Assembly (NCBI GenBank): GCA_028718265.1
Contig: JAQUMG010000036.1
Span: forward strand, 1 to 11,985
DNA from: Candidatus Omnitrophota bacterium
Lineage (GTDB): Bacteria > Omnitrophota > Koll11 > JAHIPI01
Direction of reading: 5' to 3'
DNA: 11,985 nt
The first letter of the stretch is position 1, and the number at the start of each line of letters is the position of its first letter. The translations under genes were made by a program, and so were the position numbers. The notes beneath the pieces are model-generated. The model saw only the letters and a program-made list of their open reading frames with translations, ran no database searches and was not told the DNA's origin. Shown piece by piece: positions 1 through 7,062 of this stretch.

Positions 1-540
1 GCGCTTGCATCCAGAGGAGGCCCCGATTCACTGAAGTTGTTCCGCAAAATAATTCTGGCATCGTGCTCGTTTCCAGCTATGCTTCCTCCGGTCTATTTTC
101 AAGTTGAAGCCGGCGGCAGGCGTTATGACGAGATGCATGTTGATGGCGGGGTTATTGGCGGAGTTTTTTATATTCATCAGTTAATGGAAAGTGCGGGATA
201 TCCCAAAGGATTCAGAACGCAGTTATATGTCCTGAATCTGTGTTATATGTCGCCGCACTCAAAACAGGTAGAAGACAATCTGGTGGCGATAACCTCGCGT
301 CTGATCGAAAGCAATGGAGCGTCAAAAATGATCGGGGACACTTACAGGCTTTACGCATTCGCGGAAGAAAAAGGATGGGATTATAATTTAGCCTATATTC
401 CGGAAGATTTTAAGCCTTATCAAAAAGAGATGTTCGATAGGCAGGAAATGCAGAGGCTCTTTAAGCGCGGATATGACGACGCGGTAGAAGGGTATAAGTG
501 GCACAAAGCCCCGCCCGGACTTGTGGCAGAGGGAAAATAA
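1..540 (+). CDS. patatin-like phospholipase, C-terminal part (5' end outside window)
   Basis: The frame is open from base 1, so the gene begins upstream; 179 residues plus a TAA stop are visible. Patatin-like proteins are lipid acyl hydrolases with a Ser-Asp dyad. The serine half (GxSxG) lies outside the window. The visible part carries the family's second half: an ILASCSFPAMLPPV stretch (about residues 18-31), the typical segment before the catalytic Asp, then DEMHVDGGV with the DGG aspartate at bases 142-144. The roughly 130 residues after DGG are a soluble alpha/beta tail with no membrane segment. It probably releases fatty acids from phospholipids or other acyl esters, perhaps at the inner membrane. 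A 63-base gap with hairpins separates it from the next gene, so cotranscription is uncertain. The family call is firm; substrate and N-terminal architecture cannot be seen. Confidence 0.88.
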   Translation, partial: ALASRGGPDSLKLFRKIILASCSFPAMLPPVYFQVEAGGRRYDEMHVDGGVIGGVFYIHQLMESAGYPKGFRTQLYVLNLCYMSPHSKQVEDNLVAITSRLIESNGASKMIGDTYRLYAFAEEKGWDYNLAYIPEDFKPYQKEMFDRQEMQRLFKRGYDDAVEGYKWHKAPPGLVAEGK

Positions 541-551
541 AGCAAAAATAT

Positions 552-593
552 CACCCGGCCTTATAGGATAGGCCGGTGTGCACTTACTGTGCA
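552..593 (+). other. two tandem RNA hairpins between the patatin and DUF3185 genes
   Basis: The first hairpin pairs CCGGCC (555-560) with GGCCGG (571-576) around a 10-base loop; two further pairs form if C554 bulges. The second pairs TGCAC (579-583) with GTGCA (589-593) around TTACT and ends exactly where the ribosome-binding site AAGGAGGG (593-600) starts. No T-run follows either stem, so this is not a standard intrinsic terminator. It could be a processing or stability element, a Rho-assisted end for the patatin transcript, or a modulator of translation of the next gene. Confidence 0.35.
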
Positions 594-603
594 AGGAGGG
601 TAT

Positions 604-798
604 ATGAATAAAAGTATGTCAGTTGCACTTCTGGTTATAGGAGTTATCTTGCTAGTTTTTGGGTTAAACGCCTATCATTCGGCTAGTTCCGATGTCTCGC
701 GCATTTTCACGGGCGCACCTACAGACAAGGCGCTCTGGCTTCTGATTGGCGGATTGGCCGCCGGCATAGTCGGGTTTTTAGGTTTAGTACGAAAGTAA
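604..798 (+). CDS. DUF3185 family small membrane protein
   Basis: This 64-residue protein has two predicted membrane helices, about residues 6-24 and 45-62. They flank a short loop reading SSDVSRIFTGAPTDKALWLL. That loop, with its DxSRxFTGxPTDK pattern followed by a W-L-L-I-GG helix, is the hallmark of the DUF3185 family as I know it. Family members are normally about 60-70 residues, so this one is complete. I chose ATG at 604 because AAGGAGGG (593-600) sits just before it; a GTG at 589 in the same frame would put that ribosome-binding site inside the gene. No biochemical function is established for the family. It lies 50 bases before the six-gene operon and may be cotranscribed with it. Confidence 0.85.
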   Translation: MNKSMSVALLVIGVILLVFGLNAYHSASSDVSRIFTGAPTDKALWLLIGGLAAGIVGFLGLVRK

Positions 799-821
799 TA
801 GGGTTTCTATTATGAGGAATT

Positions 822-848
822 GGGGAGGTCTGTCCTATTTGGACTAAT
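822..848 (+). promoter_or_regulatory. distant Shine-Dalgarno with hairpin spacer before the GtrA-fusion gene
   Basis: A strong Shine-Dalgarno, GGGGAGGT (822-829), lies 19 bases before the ATG at 849, too far for normal use. GTCC (832-835) can pair with GGAC (841-844) around TATTT. Folding this hairpin would leave about six unpaired spacer bases. Alternatively, translation begins at a non-canonical in-frame ATT (837), correctly spaced from the Shine-Dalgarno; an in-frame TGA at 813-815 bars longer versions. The ATG start gives the typical GtrA N-terminus, so I favour the structured spacer. Confidence 0.35.
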
Positions 849-3515
849 ATGAATACTAAAAAAGAAATAATCCGGTTTTTAATTGCAGGGGCTATTGTCA
901 ATGCAACAGACTTTAGTATTTATTATATTTTATTTCATTTTCTGCCTTTTAGCATATCTAAAGGAATTTCTTTTATATGCGCGGGTATTATCGGGTATTT
1001 GCTTATTAAATTTTGGACGTTTAAACATAACAAACCATCGTCGTATGCTGAAGTTGGCCGGTATGCACTAATTAATTCTTTAGCATTAGGCATTAATGTT
1101 TTAACAAATCAAAGTATTCTTAACGCCCGGCCCGGAGCTATTTGGGTAGCTTTAATCATTGCCACGATAATAACAGGTTTGTTTACCTATATTTGCTTTA
1201 AATGGTGGGTTTTTAGGACTTTATCGAAGGAGAAGTTTAGTTTTGTCCTGTGGAAATGGTCACCGTTACAATTCATAGTCAGAACTGTTGCGCGTCGGCA
1301 AGGGTTTTTAGAACCGATTAAATTTATTTCTCAACTACAGAATTTTTCACAACCCTCAGAAGTGGCGTTCCCCACGGAACTATTGCGTTCAGGCGTGGTC
1401 TTACATGCTCGGGGTCTGATCAATAGTATAGCCATTCAGCATAACCTTGATTGGATCTGGCCTTATTGGGTTGAATGTCAATATAACCCTCGAAATGAGG
1501 CGTTTATCCCCCGGTCGTTTTCGTTAACCCAAATTAATCTTACCCATAGAAATTGGACAGCTTTAGGCGTACCGGGCGGAACCGAATTTCCTCTTATAGA
1601 TTCTCGCGGCCTCGTTACCCCCTGTTATGATGGCTGGTCTATTGACACCTGGATAATTCCGGAAGAGGGAAAGCCATTGATCCCTTCACGCAGCCCTAAC
1701 GTATCACAAAAGATGATTATGGGTGACGATCTCTGTGTGATCACAGAGTCAAGCCTTGACGGATTAAAACTTCAATTGAAAGCGCAAGTTATTGGTTCAG
1801 CGCAAGTACCTATTTGTCAGATTAAGATCACGGGAGGGGCTTCCGTAAAGGCGCGGTTGGTTGTTTCTCTCAGGCCTTATAACCCCGAAGGCGTGAGTAT
1901 TATTAATAATATTGCTCTTCTTGAAGATTCTGCAGGCTGGCAAATAAACCGAGAAAATTTTGTATATTTTGACAAGCCTCCGGATCAATGCGTATTTTCG
2001 AATTATCATCGAGGGGATGTTTATAGCCAGCTGTCAGCCAAGGAAAATGAAAAAGAAATTTCATGTAAAGTCGGTATGGCCAGCGCAGCAGCGATATATA
2101 TATTGGAAGCAGGGCTTACACAAGAAATTACCGTTTCAGTGCCATTAACTAAAAATAAAATTGAAAAAGAATGCTATTGCGGCTATCAGGAAACTGCCAG
2201 AACGGCGTGGAAGAAAAGTATTCAAGGTGCCTGTTCATTGCAAATTCCCGATAAACATTTTCAGTTTCTTTACGAAGCCGCTATCCGCACCATGATTTTG
2301 CATTCGCCCAAGGAGGTTTATCCCGGGCCTTATATTTACAGGCGGTTTTGGTTTCGCGATGCTGCTTTTATATTGAATGCCTTGTTATGTGTCGGGCTAA
2401 AGGAACGTGTTCGACGGGCCTTGGATTGTTTCCGCGCCCGCCAGACAGTCAAAGGATATTTTCTCTCTCAGGAAGGCGAATGGGATTCTAATGGCGAGGC
2501 CTTGTGGATTATGCGTCAGTATTGCGAGATGACGGGAAGCGTCCCGCCGGAAGAATGGAAAGGATCGATCCTTAAAGCAGGCAAGTGGATCCATAAAAAA
2601 CTTTTGCCGGCCAATTTACCATCTCCTCATGCAGGCTTATTGCCGTCAGGATTTAGCGCCGAGCATTTGGGGCCGAATGATTTTTATTATTGGGATGACT
2701 TTTGGGCGGTTGCGGGATTAGAAGCAGCGGCATTTTTGTGCACTGCTTATCAAGACAACAATCAGGCTGTTTATTTTGAGAGGCAATCAGATGCATTATC
2801 GGAGAGTATTAATCAAAGTTTAAAGAAAGCAGAGATTCGTTTAAAAAAACCGGCAATACCAGCCTCTCCATATCGGCGTTTGGATTCAGGAGCAATCGGC
2901 TCTTTAGCTGCCAGCTATCCGCTGCGCGTTTTTCAGGAGAACGACCCAAGGATTTTAGGTACAGCGGACTTTTTAATGAAAAATTGTTTAGTGCATGGCG
3001 GATTTTTCCATGACATGACCCATTCAGGGATCAATCCTTATCTTACCTTGCATTTAGCGCAAGTGCTTTTGCGTGCGGGTGATCCCGGGTATTTTGGTTT
3101 GATGACAGCGGTGGCTAAACTGGCTTCACAGACAGGACAATGGCCCGAGTCGGTACATCCCCGCACCGGCGGCGGATGTATGGGAGACGGGCAGCATGTA
3201 TGGGCTGCAGCGGAATGGGTTTTGATGATAAGAAATTGTTTTGTTCGTGAAGAAGGCAACCGGTTAATTCTATGTTCGGGAATCCCGCTAATATGGCTGG
3301 AGAAAAAACAAACGATCGCTTTTGGGCCTGCGCCGACAAGCTTTGGGGATATTCAAATATCCGTAAAACCCGAAGGGCAAAATATCCTTGTCGAATGGCG
3401 CGGACAATGGTTTGCGAAAGAACCCCCGATCGATATTCAGTTGCCTGGTTTTATGAACGTAAGAGTTTTGCCTGCAACTAATTCTCTTGAATTGAAATAT
3501 GAGGTGGGTAAATGA
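849..3515 (+). CDS. GtrA-like flippase domain fused to a six-hairpin-glycosidase-like domain
   Basis: The protein has 888 residues. Residues 1-123 are a GtrA-like domain with four membrane helices (about 8-30, 36-57, 70-90, 97-122); GtrA proteins are implicated in moving lipid-linked sugars across the membrane. After a basic linker, residues 170-445 look like a beta-rich N-terminal domain. Residues 465-800 look like an (alpha/alpha)6 toroid of the six-hairpin glycosidase type. Landmarks are RRFWFRDAAF (498-507), GEWDSNGEALW (543-553), YYWDDFWAVAG (613-623) and a late WPE...GDGQHVWAAAE block (765-789). A small beta domain (about 800-885) ends it. The positive-inside rule puts both ends of a four-helix GtrA in the cytoplasm, so the glycosidase-like domain should be cytosolic; no signal peptide is seen. 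It may act as a hydrolase or phosphorylase on glucan or glycolipid sugars. Catalytic acids cannot be assigned with certainty. The stop overlaps the next start (ATGA, 3512-3515). Confidence 0.78.
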   Translation: MNTKKEIIRFLIAGAIVNATDFSIYYILFHFLPFSISKGISFICAGIIGYLLIKFWTFKHNKPSSYAEVGRYALINSLALGINVLTNQSILNARPGAIWVALIIATIITGLFTYICFKWWVFRTLSKEKFSFVLWKWSPLQFIVRTVARRQGFLEPIKFISQLQNFSQPSEVAFPTELLRSGVVLHARGLINSIAIQHNLDWIWPYWVECQYNPRNEAFIPRSFSLTQINLTHRNWTALGVPGGTEFPLIDSRGLVTPCYDGWSIDTWIIPEEGKPLIPSRSPNVSQKMIMGDDLCVITESSLDGLKLQLKAQVIGSAQVPICQIKITGGASVKARLVVSLRPYNPEGVSIINNIALLEDSAGWQINRENFVYFDKPPDQCVFSNYHRGDVYSQLSAKENEKEISCKVGMASAAAIYILEAGLTQEITVSVPLTKNKIEKECYCGYQETARTAWKKSIQGACSLQIPDKHFQFLYEAAIRTMILHSPKEVYPGPYIYRRFWFRDAAFILNALLCVGLKERVRRALDCFRARQTVKGYFLSQEGEWDSNGEALWIMRQYCEMTGSVPPEEWKGSILKAGKWIHKKLLPANLPSPHAGLLPSGFSAEHLGPNDFYYWDDFWAVAGLEAAAFLCTAYQDNNQAVYFERQSDALSESINQSLKKAEIRLKKPAIPASPYRRLDSGAIGSLAASYPLRVFQENDPRILGTADFLMKNCLVHGGFFHDMTHSGINPYLTLHLAQVLLRAGDPGYFGLMTAVAKLASQTGQWPESVHPRTGGGCMGDGQHVWAAAEWVLMIRNCFVREEGNRLILCSGIPLIWLEKKQTIAFGPAPTSFGDIQISVKPEGQNILVEWRGQWFAKEPPIDIQLPGFMNVRVLPATNSLELKYEVGK

Positions 3516-4966
3516 CAAAAGCCCTTACTACCATATTTAAATATTCTATCAAATTGAATTCGGGGGAGAAAATTTACCCGGAAGAGATCGAGGAGTTTTA
3601 TACAAAGGTTGCTCCTGTTAAAGAGATGTGTGTCTTTATAGTCTCGGGAATGGGAGGCGTAAAGGGATCGAAGGTTCTTTGGGCTGTTATCCAGCCGGAT
3701 CTTGATAATTTCAGGAAATTCGGCTCAATAAATCTGCATTTGGCCATTAAGGAAAGATTTGATAACGCCTCGCCGTCGCTCCCTGTTTATAAAAGACTTA
3801 AAGGTTTTACTATTGTACTTGAGGACCTGCCGCATAACCTGTCCGGTAAGGTAAAAAGATCTGCGGTCAAGGAAATATATGAACCTAGAGTGATCGCAGG
3901 AATAGAAGGCGCTCTTCCGGTATCGGGAGAGCTAACGGCCGCTGACCATATGTTGATAGAATCCGAGGTCGGCATAAAAATTCTGGAATGTCTAAAGAAG
4001 CAAAGCGGTATCAAAAAACCGATAATACTTGAGGATTCTTTAGAGCTGGACCTTGATATAGATTCATTGGGCAGGATAGAGCTGGCTTCGTACCTTGAGT
4101 TAGCTTTTGGCGTCGATATAAAAGATGAGGCAATCTCGCAAGCCTTTACCGTAAAGGATCTTATTCTGGGAATAACGTATGCATTAAAAGGCGCTAAAAA
4201 GATTACTTCGGAGGATCAGGGGGTACCTTCAAGGCCGGACTATTGGAAAAAACATTTACAAGTCCTGCCGAAAGAAGAACATCTGGGGGCGCTCGAATTC
4301 AGTACCGGTTTTTTCGCCTGGCTGCTTCGATTTAGCACAACAGCCTTGGATTATTTGATTTTTAAATTATTTTTCAGTATCAAGACAGAAGGAGAAGAGA
4401 ATGTGCCGAAAGTTGGAGCTTATATTCTATATCCCAACCACACGAGCGATCTTGATGGGCCGGCCATTACCGCCTGCCTACCCCGTAGGCCGGTATTTCA
4501 GCTTTTTTATTTTTTATTTATACCGTATTTTTTTAGGCCGTTTGTAAAATCCCGTCTATTAAGGAATCTCATAAAGATGGAAAGATTTATTCCCTTTGAT
4601 TATTCAACACATTTTCTGGAGGCGCTACGCAGCGCTTATTTAGTATTACAACGCGGCAAAGGTTTGTGCTTTTTCCCGGAAGGATTACGTAGTCCTTCCG
4701 GGAAAGTCGGAAAATTTAAGAAAGGGTTAGGCATTCTGGCTAAAGAGACGGGGGCAAAGCTCGTGCCTGTAGCTATAGAAGGAGCTTATGAGGCGTTGCC
4801 CAGTACGGCAAAGTATCCAAAGCGTCACCAGATCAGGGTTAGATTCGGCAAGCCGCTTCTCCCCGAAGATTTAGAAAAAGAAGGATTGGCCATGGGTTCG
4901 AAAAATTGTTACGATGCGATATGCGTGGCTGCTAGAAAAGTGCTTATAGAGCTAAAGGATAAATAA
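3512..4966 (+). CDS. headless acyl-activating C-lobe + acyl carrier protein + PlsC acyltransferase
   Basis: This 484-residue protein has three modules. Residues 14-125 match the small C-terminal lobe of AMP-binding acyl-CoA/acyl-ACP synthetases: SGEKIYPEEIEEFY (17-30) and an A10-like motif PHNLSGKVKR (107-116) with Lys113. The large N-terminal adenylation lobe (roughly 400 residues in the family) is absent. Residues 145-225 are an acyl carrier protein domain; DIDSLGRIEL (182-191) places the phosphopantetheine site at Ser185. Residues 285-484 are a PlsC/LPLAT acyltransferase with NHTSDLD (309-315, the HX4D motif), FPEGLRS (388-394) and VPVAIEGA (418-425). The last step is probably acyl transfer from a carrier to a lysophospholipid or similar acceptor. 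The architecture resembles Aas-like or AMP-ACP-PlsC fusions without their activating core. The start has GAGGTG upstream and overlaps the preceding stop by four bases. No upstream remnant of the missing lobe is present, because another gene fills that space. Confidence 0.85.
   Translation: MTKALTTIFKYSIKLNSGEKIYPEEIEEFYTKVAPVKEMCVFIVSGMGGVKGSKVLWAVIQPDLDNFRKFGSINLHLAIKERFDNASPSLPVYKRLKGFTIVLEDLPHNLSGKVKRSAVKEIYEPRVIAGIEGALPVSGELTAADHMLIESEVGIKILECLKKQSGIKKPIILEDSLELDLDIDSLGRIELASYLELAFGVDIKDEAISQAFTVKDLILGITYALKGAKKITSEDQGVPSRPDYWKKHLQVLPKEEHLGALEFSTGFFAWLLRFSTTALDYLIFKLFFSIKTEGEENVPKVGAYILYPNHTSDLDGPAITACLPRRPVFQLFYFLFIPYFFRPFVKSRLLRNLIKMERFIPFDYSTHFLEALRSAYLVLQRGKGLCFFPEGLRSPSGKVGKFKKGLGILAKETGAKLVPVAIEGAYEALPSTAKYPKRHQIRVRFGKPLLPEDLEKEGLAMGSKNCYDAICVAARKVLIELKDK
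4672..4705. repeat. 34-base inverted repeat inside the PlsC coding region
   Basis: TTTCCCGGAAGGA (4672-4684) is the exact reverse complement of TCCTTCCGGGAAA (4693-4705), with TTACGTAG between, so 13 perfect pairs form around an 8-base centre that can itself pair partly. It lies over the codons for the conserved FPEGLRSPSGK motif. Smaller hairpins occur upstream at 4476-4490 (GCCTAC/GTAGGC) and 4622-4635 (GCGCT/AGCGC). The pairing is certain; whether it has a role is unknown. Confidence 0.6.
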
Positions 4967-7062
4967 TGAGAATTCTAATGATGACGAATACCTATTTCCC
5001 GATTGTAGGAGGAATAGAGCAATCGATTTATTCTTTTAGCGAAGAATTTAAAAGTTTAGGGCATGAGGTTTTGATAGTTACTCCGGCCTTTGAAGGGATG
5101 CCTGCGGAAGAACCGGGCGTTATCCGTATTCCCGCCTTCCAAAAAGTTAACGGGACTATTTTCTCCGTTAACTTTCCGACGTCCAAACTCTTAACGCGGT
5201 ACATGAAAGATTTCTCGCCGGATATAGTGCATAGTCATAGTCCGTTTTTTATGGGAGATTTTGCGTTACGCCTTAGCCGACAGCACGCCATACCGTTGGT
5301 ATTTACTTATCACACAATGTTTGAGCAGTACGTGCATTTTTTGCCGATTCAAAATGAGGGAACGAAACGATTTATGGTCAAATATGCTGCCGGATATGCT
5401 AATTTGACGGACCAGGTGATTTCCCCGTCGGAAAGCGTGCGGGATATCTTACTTAAAAGAGGTGTCAAGACTTCCATGGAGGTTGTTCCAACGGGGGTAG
5501 ATCTGGAACGTTTTTCAAAAAACGATGGAAAAACTTTTCGCCGGCAGAATCAGATTCCTCCCGACGCCTTAGTGATCGGACATGCGGGGCGATTAGCGCC
5601 GGAGAAAAATCTGGATTTCCTGATAAATTGTATGGTTGAAGCGTTAAAAAAAGATCCAAAGGTTCATGCTCTGATTGTGGGGCTTGGCCCGGCGGAAAAA
5701 ATGATCAAGGATACCTTTAAGCAGGCCGGCCTTGAAAAAAGATTGCATTTAACGGGAGTCTTGCATTATCAGCATTTGGTTGATGCTTATTTTGCCATGG
5801 ATGTTTTTGCATTTGCTTCATTAAGCGAAACTCAAGGAATGGTTCTTGTTGAAGCCATGGCGGCAGGTGTTCCTGTGGTGGCGTTGGATGCCCCTGGAGC
5901 ACGGGATATCGTAAAAGATTATCACAACGGCCGATTACTTAATGAGATGGATCAGCAAAATTTTGTTGATGCTCTTACCTGGGCTTTATATCGAACTCCT
6001 GAAGAGTTACAAACCATGAAGCAGGTCATAAGAATGACGGTACAGAAATACCCGATTAATGCTTCCGCTAAACACATGTTAGAAATTTATGAAAACGTTA
6101 GATCGAGAAAATCTATTTCCCTGGGCAAGAAAAATAGTTCGCGGTATCTCTTCTTTTGGCGTATGAAAGCGGAGTGGGATATCTACAGTAATTTTATTAA
6201 AGCCATGGCCGGATCAATATTTAAAGGAAATTTTCAAAAAACAGAGCCCAGAAAGATTTGCGATACGACCGGAGAACTCCACGAGGGTGCCATGCCTTGT
6301 CCTGCGGGAGAGAGTAAGCCTGATCTTTACGTGATGACCGAGGATGGGAAACGCATCGCCCTTTCTCATATTAAAAGAGGATTCTCTAAAGTTGTTATTA
6401 TAGCGCACGGCTTTTATACTAATAAAGACACGGTTTTGTTTAAAAGGATGACCGACGCATTCAGTAAAGAGTACGATGTTATCGCGTTCGATTTTCGAGG
6501 GCATGGCGAGTCGAGTGACGTCTTTACGTGGACAGCGCTCGAACAGAAAGATTTACAAGCTGTCATTAACTATGCGAAAGAAAATCACTATGTGAAGATC
6601 AGCGTGATCGGTTTTTCGCTCGGCGCTGCGATAGCATTGATCGAGGCGGGTTGTCATAAAAACATTGATAGCGTGATTGCTGTCAGCACTCCGTCAGATC
6701 TGGGAAGTATCAATTACCATTTTTGGGAAAAAGATATGTGGGCAGATCTAATGCTTAATTTCGGGATCAAGGGGTGGGGGAAGGGTGTCAGGCCGGGCAG
6801 TCCGTCTTTACAGAAGACCCGGCCCATCGATATCGTTGATAAAATATCACCCACACCGATTCTTTTCCTTCATGGTGAAAAAGACTGGCTGATCAAGCCA
6901 AGTCATAGTCAGCGTTTATTTGAAAGGGCAAAAGATCCCAAAGCCCTGGCAATCATTAAAGATGGCGGCCATGCGGAAAGGATGTTCGATGTCTTTCCCG
7001 AACAATTTATGAAAATATGCTTGGACAGATTTAGGGAAACTTTGAAGGAGGAGAATCCGTGA
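4966..7062 (+). CDS. GT4 glycosyltransferase (diacylglycerol-glucosyltransferase-like) fused to alpha/beta hydrolase
   Basis: This 698-residue protein joins two enzymes. Residues 1-380 are a GT-B, GT4-family glycosyltransferase: NTYFPIVGGIEQS (8-20), GHAGRLAPEKN (205-215) and the EX7E site SETQGMVLVEAMAAG (287-301; Glu288 and Glu296). A Ser-Glu-Thr-Gln-Gly version of this site recalls alpha-monoglucosyldiacylglycerol synthases, so a membrane lipid acceptor is plausible. A linker rich in aromatic and basic residues (about 385-425) could bind membrane. Residues 450-695 are an alpha/beta hydrolase with oxyanion-type HGF (481-483), DFRGHGES (509-516), nucleophile elbow GFSLG (549-553, Ser551), Asp640 in HGEKDW and His669 in GGHAERMF, so the triad looks intact. 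The hydrolase may be an esterase or thioesterase; its substrate is unknown. The start ATG shares a base with the preceding stop (TAATG) and has AAGGA six bases upstream. Both domains are firmly recognised; the lipid acceptor is inferred. Confidence 0.87.
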   Translation: MRILMMTNTYFPIVGGIEQSIYSFSEEFKSLGHEVLIVTPAFEGMPAEEPGVIRIPAFQKVNGTIFSVNFPTSKLLTRYMKDFSPDIVHSHSPFFMGDFALRLSRQHAIPLVFTYHTMFEQYVHFLPIQNEGTKRFMVKYAAGYANLTDQVISPSESVRDILLKRGVKTSMEVVPTGVDLERFSKNDGKTFRRQNQIPPDALVIGHAGRLAPEKNLDFLINCMVEALKKDPKVHALIVGLGPAEKMIKDTFKQAGLEKRLHLTGVLHYQHLVDAYFAMDVFAFASLSETQGMVLVEAMAAGVPVVALDAPGARDIVKDYHNGRLLNEMDQQNFVDALTWALYRTPEELQTMKQVIRMTVQKYPINASAKHMLEIYENVRSRKSISLGKKNSSRYLFFWRMKAEWDIYSNFIKAMAGSIFKGNFQKTEPRKICDTTGELHEGAMPCPAGESKPDLYVMTEDGKRIALSHIKRGFSKVVIIAHGFYTNKDTVLFKRMTDAFSKEYDVIAFDFRGHGESSDVFTWTALEQKDLQAVINYAKENHYVKISVIGFSLGAAIALIEAGCHKNIDSVIAVSTPSDLGSINYHFWEKDMWADLMLNFGIKGWGKGVRPGSPSLQKTRPIDIVDKISPTPILFLHGEKDWLIKPSHSQRLFERAKDPKALAIIKDGGHAERMFDVFPEQFMKICLDRFRETLKEENP

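Noticed and set aside
785..813. TATTAT (808-813) as a -10 for the six-gene operon
   Set aside because: The paired -35 position reads TAGTAC, a poor match, so I could not support a promoter; the operon may be read from upstream of 604 or beyond the window.
3300..3512. Remnant of the missing adenylation lobe upstream of the ACP-PlsC gene
   Set aside because: The bases before 3512 are the well-formed C-terminus of the preceding gene and give no AMP-binding motifs in the needed frame.
849..3515. A frameshift joining two genes at the GtrA/glycosidase boundary
   Set aside because: The frame is continuous with no stop or internal ribosome-binding site near residue 125-170, so it reads as a genuine fusion.
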